From NCBI GenBank assembly GCA_039621445.1, contig CP154955.1, positions 21,007,823 to 21,071,822 of the forward strand: a stretch of 64,000 nt of DNA. Direction: 5' to 3'. The translations under genes and the position numbers were made by a program. Positions 61,856 through 64,000 of this stretch are shown here, in pieces. The stretch's first letter is position 1. The number at the start of each line of letters is the position of its first letter. The stretch comes from Euglena gracilis. Its lineage: Eukaryota; Euglenida; Euglenophyceae; Euglenales. The notes beneath the pieces are model-generated. The model searched no databases. It saw nothing but the letters and a program-made list of their open reading frames with translations, and had not been told where the DNA came from.

Positions 61856-62205
61856 CGGTGGACGTGCCCCACTGCCCAGTGGCTGTGGGTCACTGCCCGG
61901 TGGATGTGCATCATTGGAGCTGGGGTATCTGGCTAGCCGCGGCTAGCCGCGGCTGGCTGGCTGGCAAAAAAAAGGAGGGCCATGGCTGGCTGGGGGATTT
62001 AGAGGAGGAGGAGGTCTGGCTGGCTTCAGTGGTGAGGATCTGAAAGTGGAGGAGGAGGTCTGGCTGGCCGCGATTGGGGGATTGGCTTTTTTTCGTCTAT
62101 ATTTTCTCTATTGGTTTCTCGCCCGTGGAGCTACACTCCGCCGGGGGGCATTGGCTTTTTTTGGCTGTAAAAAAAAGCCTCACGATCCGGGCAAGTCCTG
62201 ATTCA
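61856..62205. other. No gene; GGCTAGCCGCGG and GGAGGAGG tracts
   Basis: Repeated 'gtgg(a/c)cgtgc..cactgccc' units at 61,855-61,910, GGCTAGCCGCGGCTAGCCGCGG at 61,932-61,955, then purine-rich repeats of 'ggaggaggtctggctggc'. No coding evidence. Confidence 0.5.
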
Positions 62206-62207
62206 GG

Positions 62208-63200
62208 GTGTTCTTTCTCCACACGGGGGGGGGGAGTTTTACGGTGAGAGAATGTAAAATGCGCGAACCAGCCCGGTGGCTATCCTGGCAGCTATCCTGG
62301 ATTTCCTCTCCCGAGTGGACAGCACTCTGGGCCTGCCGGAAGGTTGCCCCCCAGTTTCCACGAGACTATCGCGAGACGGGCTTGCTAATTTCGGGCCTCA
62401 CCAAAGGGTTGGCACCTCTCACTGACATCCTTGCGGACCCAAGCAAAGTGAGCTCCTTGTCCCCAACAATGACGAGACAGAAATTCGGGACAGATGAGGT
62501 CGTAAAAGTACGGGCTGACCTACTTTTGGGCAGCTTTGTAGGAAACAACGCAGTCCGTTTTACCTGCCATCGGAAGCCGCAGGCCATGGCCTGGGCCGCG
62601 GTTAATCCCTCTGCTCCTCTAAAAACGCTCATTCCACCTGCCGAATTCAGAGCGCTGGTGCAATGGTCCCTAGGGTGTGCAGTTTGCCCGACAATGCCAG
62701 ACGGTTCCTTGCCAGAATGCCCCCGTTGCCACCAGCAAATGGACGTTAGGGGGAATCACCTTGTCTGCTGCCCAAAAAAACAACACTTTGCGGCGACATG
62801 GTGCCCTCCAAACGTTTGTCCAGGAGCTTGCAAGGAAAGCGGGATTCATGGCCCGAAGAGAAAAGGTGGCAGACAACCGAACAAGGCCCGGCGATGTCTT
62901 CATTACCAGATACGATGCTGACGGACCCGCAGCAGTGGACTTGGGTGGACGTTCATCCCGTTCGTGCTGGACTGCTTTGGGGGCGTGGGGGAGCAGGTTG
63001 CAACCTTCATCACCAAATGCCTCCGCACAGTACTGGCTCAAACAGATGTTTCCCAACGACGCTCATCTGAAGCCTCCGTCTGGCAAACCCTGAGTCTCAC
63101 ATTGGCAAGAGAAGTGGCCCGCCAGCTGGCATGGGGTGCGGTGGCGGAGCCATCTGGAGTGCTGGATCCAACCACCCATAGCCCATATGCAATGGAGTGA
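62208..63200 (+). pseudogene. LINE-like retroelement C-terminal region, copy 1
   Basis: Three successive frames give parts of a non-LTR RT C-terminal region. Frame one has ECPRCHQQMDVRGNHLVCC, the Cys/His motif; frame two continues QTFVQELARKAGFMARREKV and RPGDVFITRYDADGPAAVDL; frame three has GWTFIPFVLDCFGGVGEQVA and LAREVARQLAWGAVAEPSG. Such proteins copy their RNA at a nicked target. 'PAAVDL' runs straight into 'GWTFIPFV', skipping the residues that normally separate them, so a deletion is likely. No RT palm is present upstream. Confidence 0.7.
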
Positions 63201-63730
63201 GCAAAGATGACCTACCGGAGGGATTAAAATACCGCGCTACATTAATTACCGAATGTATTAATTCCGCTCACTGGGCGAGTTTCCATAACTGGCGATCTGG
63301 GCATCTTTCTGGGATGACTGTGAATTGGAGCAACGGTGGTGGGACGAGCCGAGTCCACCGACCAGTGGCACAGCCTACTGGATTTGACAGGTTCCGAGGT
63401 GAGGTGATGTACAGATGGGCTATGCCCATGGTTCAGGGGTAAGGTGGTCAGGTGAACCCGGAATCGGCCATGTAGGGGCCAGGGTCCGAGGGGTGAGGTG
63501 GCAGGGAGCAGGCGGGGTGGGGTGGCATTGATGGGGGCAGGCTGTTCCCCGGTGTGCTCAATGGAGGTTTCGGGTTCGTCTGACCTTTCGACGTTCTCTC
63601 AGGTGTGTTTACCATGTTGTCTCTACGGGACAGAGCCAATAATACCGGCCCTTGGTGGCCGGTGTATGCTGCCTTGGCTTGGCATCAGCGGCCACAGGCC
63701 TTTACATGGTGTTCGCCCTGACCCCCTTTT
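63201..63730. other. Spacer between oppositely oriented LINE-like remnants
   Basis: No recognised gene. GGTG-rich with 'ggtgaggtg' words; the ends of both remnants face each other here. The peptide ends (AVAEPSG-x-x-D-x-TTH(S/T)PYA) are conserved in both, so translation of the element probably ended near 63,200 and 63,731. Confidence 0.5.
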
Positions 63731-64000
63731 TTACTCCGTGGCATATGGGGTGTGGGTAGTGAGATCCACGTCGCCTGATGGCTCCGCCACTGCCCCCCAA
63801 GCCAGCTGGCGAGCCAATTCTCTGCCCAATGGTAGACTCAGCGCTTGCCATACCGTGGCCTCTGACGATCGTCGTTGAGGAACATCAGTCTGCGCCAACA
63901 CAGTGCGGAGGAACTTGGATATGAATCCTGCCGCTCGCTCCCCCATCCCACCGAAGCAATCAACCACAAACGGGATGAACGTCCATCCCAGCCGTTCGCA
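63731..64000 (-). pseudogene. LINE-like retroelement C-terminal region, copy 2 (runs off the window)
   Basis: Minus-strand open frame LGWTFIPFVVDCFGGMGERA, LRTVLAQTDVPQRRSSEATV, LGRELARQLAWGAVAEPSGD. It is about 80 percent alike by eye to the third frame of copy 1 and uninterrupted to the window edge. The start lies beyond 64,000. Confidence 0.75.

Larger units (their letters stand above)
55983..61858. mobile_element. Giant foldback (inverted-repeat) element
   Basis: Outer ends are TTAGACGGCCGTAACTGGAC at 55,983 and its reverse complement at about 61,858, flanked by direct copies of CCGGTGGACGTGC-CCACTGCCC (55,955 and 61,855). The arms 56,876-58,705 and 59,894-61,855 are near-identical inverted copies, with about 1.19 kb of unique spacer (58,706-59,893). 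The left side carries an extra 0.9 kb (55,983-56,875), itself ending in the same GACGGCCGTAACTGGACAC word. Some twenty 20-bp palindromes of the CCAGGCGCAAATGCGCCTGG type stud the arms. No transposase-like protein was seen. Open frames appear in both arms only because the arms are copies. Confidence 0.85.

Overview
This is an intron-rich eukaryotic nuclear window. Two conserved genes, split into many short GC-rich exons, lie head to tail on the minus strand. Everything else is repeats, decayed retroelements and homopolymer-rich palindromic elements. No bacterial operons, rRNA, confident tRNA or CRISPR was seen. Several 5' splice sites deviate from GTAAGT (GTGTGC recurs; one or two look like GC or GA), and there are a DIRS-like reverse transcriptase, a gypsy element and a retroelement with a DNA-methyltransferase fragment. 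Together these suggest a unicellular alga or related protist, possibly dinoflagellate-like. The taxon is inference only.

Layout. 1-8.4 kb: decayed LTR retroelements on the minus strand: diverged LTR-like pieces, a gypsy/chromovirus-type pol remnant (RNase H, integrase, chromodomain-like tail), a tandem LTR-like repeat, and a protease plus methyltransferase remnant. 8.4-12.9 kb: mostly non-genic, with a SINE-like candidate, a DIRS-like RT fragment on the plus strand and G/C-tract elements. 12,984-30,157 (minus): PIGN/MCD4 homologue (GPI ethanolamine-phosphate transferase 1), traced exon by exon from start to stop codon. Its catalytic middle (about 25.6-28.4 kb) contains duplications and frame breaks, while the membrane half reads cleanly. 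30.2-32.5 kb: intergenic. 32,554-39,408 (minus): UTP15 homologue (WD40 protein of the SSU processome), 13 exons in consistent phase; the extreme N- and C-terminal exons were not found. 39.4-48 kb: no gene recognised, many homopolymer-capped palindromes. 48,070-49,027: TIR element with a G/T-rich core. 49.8-54.4 kb: nested repeats rich in CTAGTCGG palindromes. 55,983-61,858: a very large foldback palindrome. 62.2-64 kb: two oppositely oriented LINE-like C-terminal remnants.

The two genes act in unrelated housekeeping processes (GPI anchor assembly in the ER; ribosome biogenesis in the nucleolus). Their shared orientation is the only visible link.

The most unusual content is the set of short elements bounded by runs of C and G. 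They share an architecture (homopolymer cap, short AT-rich word repeated, GGTCGGC-like core, homopolymer cap) but each carries its own word. One sits in only one arm of the big palindrome, which is direct evidence of insertion. A 513-bp pair with G10/C8-9 ends lies in a PIGN intron, and one copy supplies the C-rich tract immediately before an exon, as an intron-generating element would.
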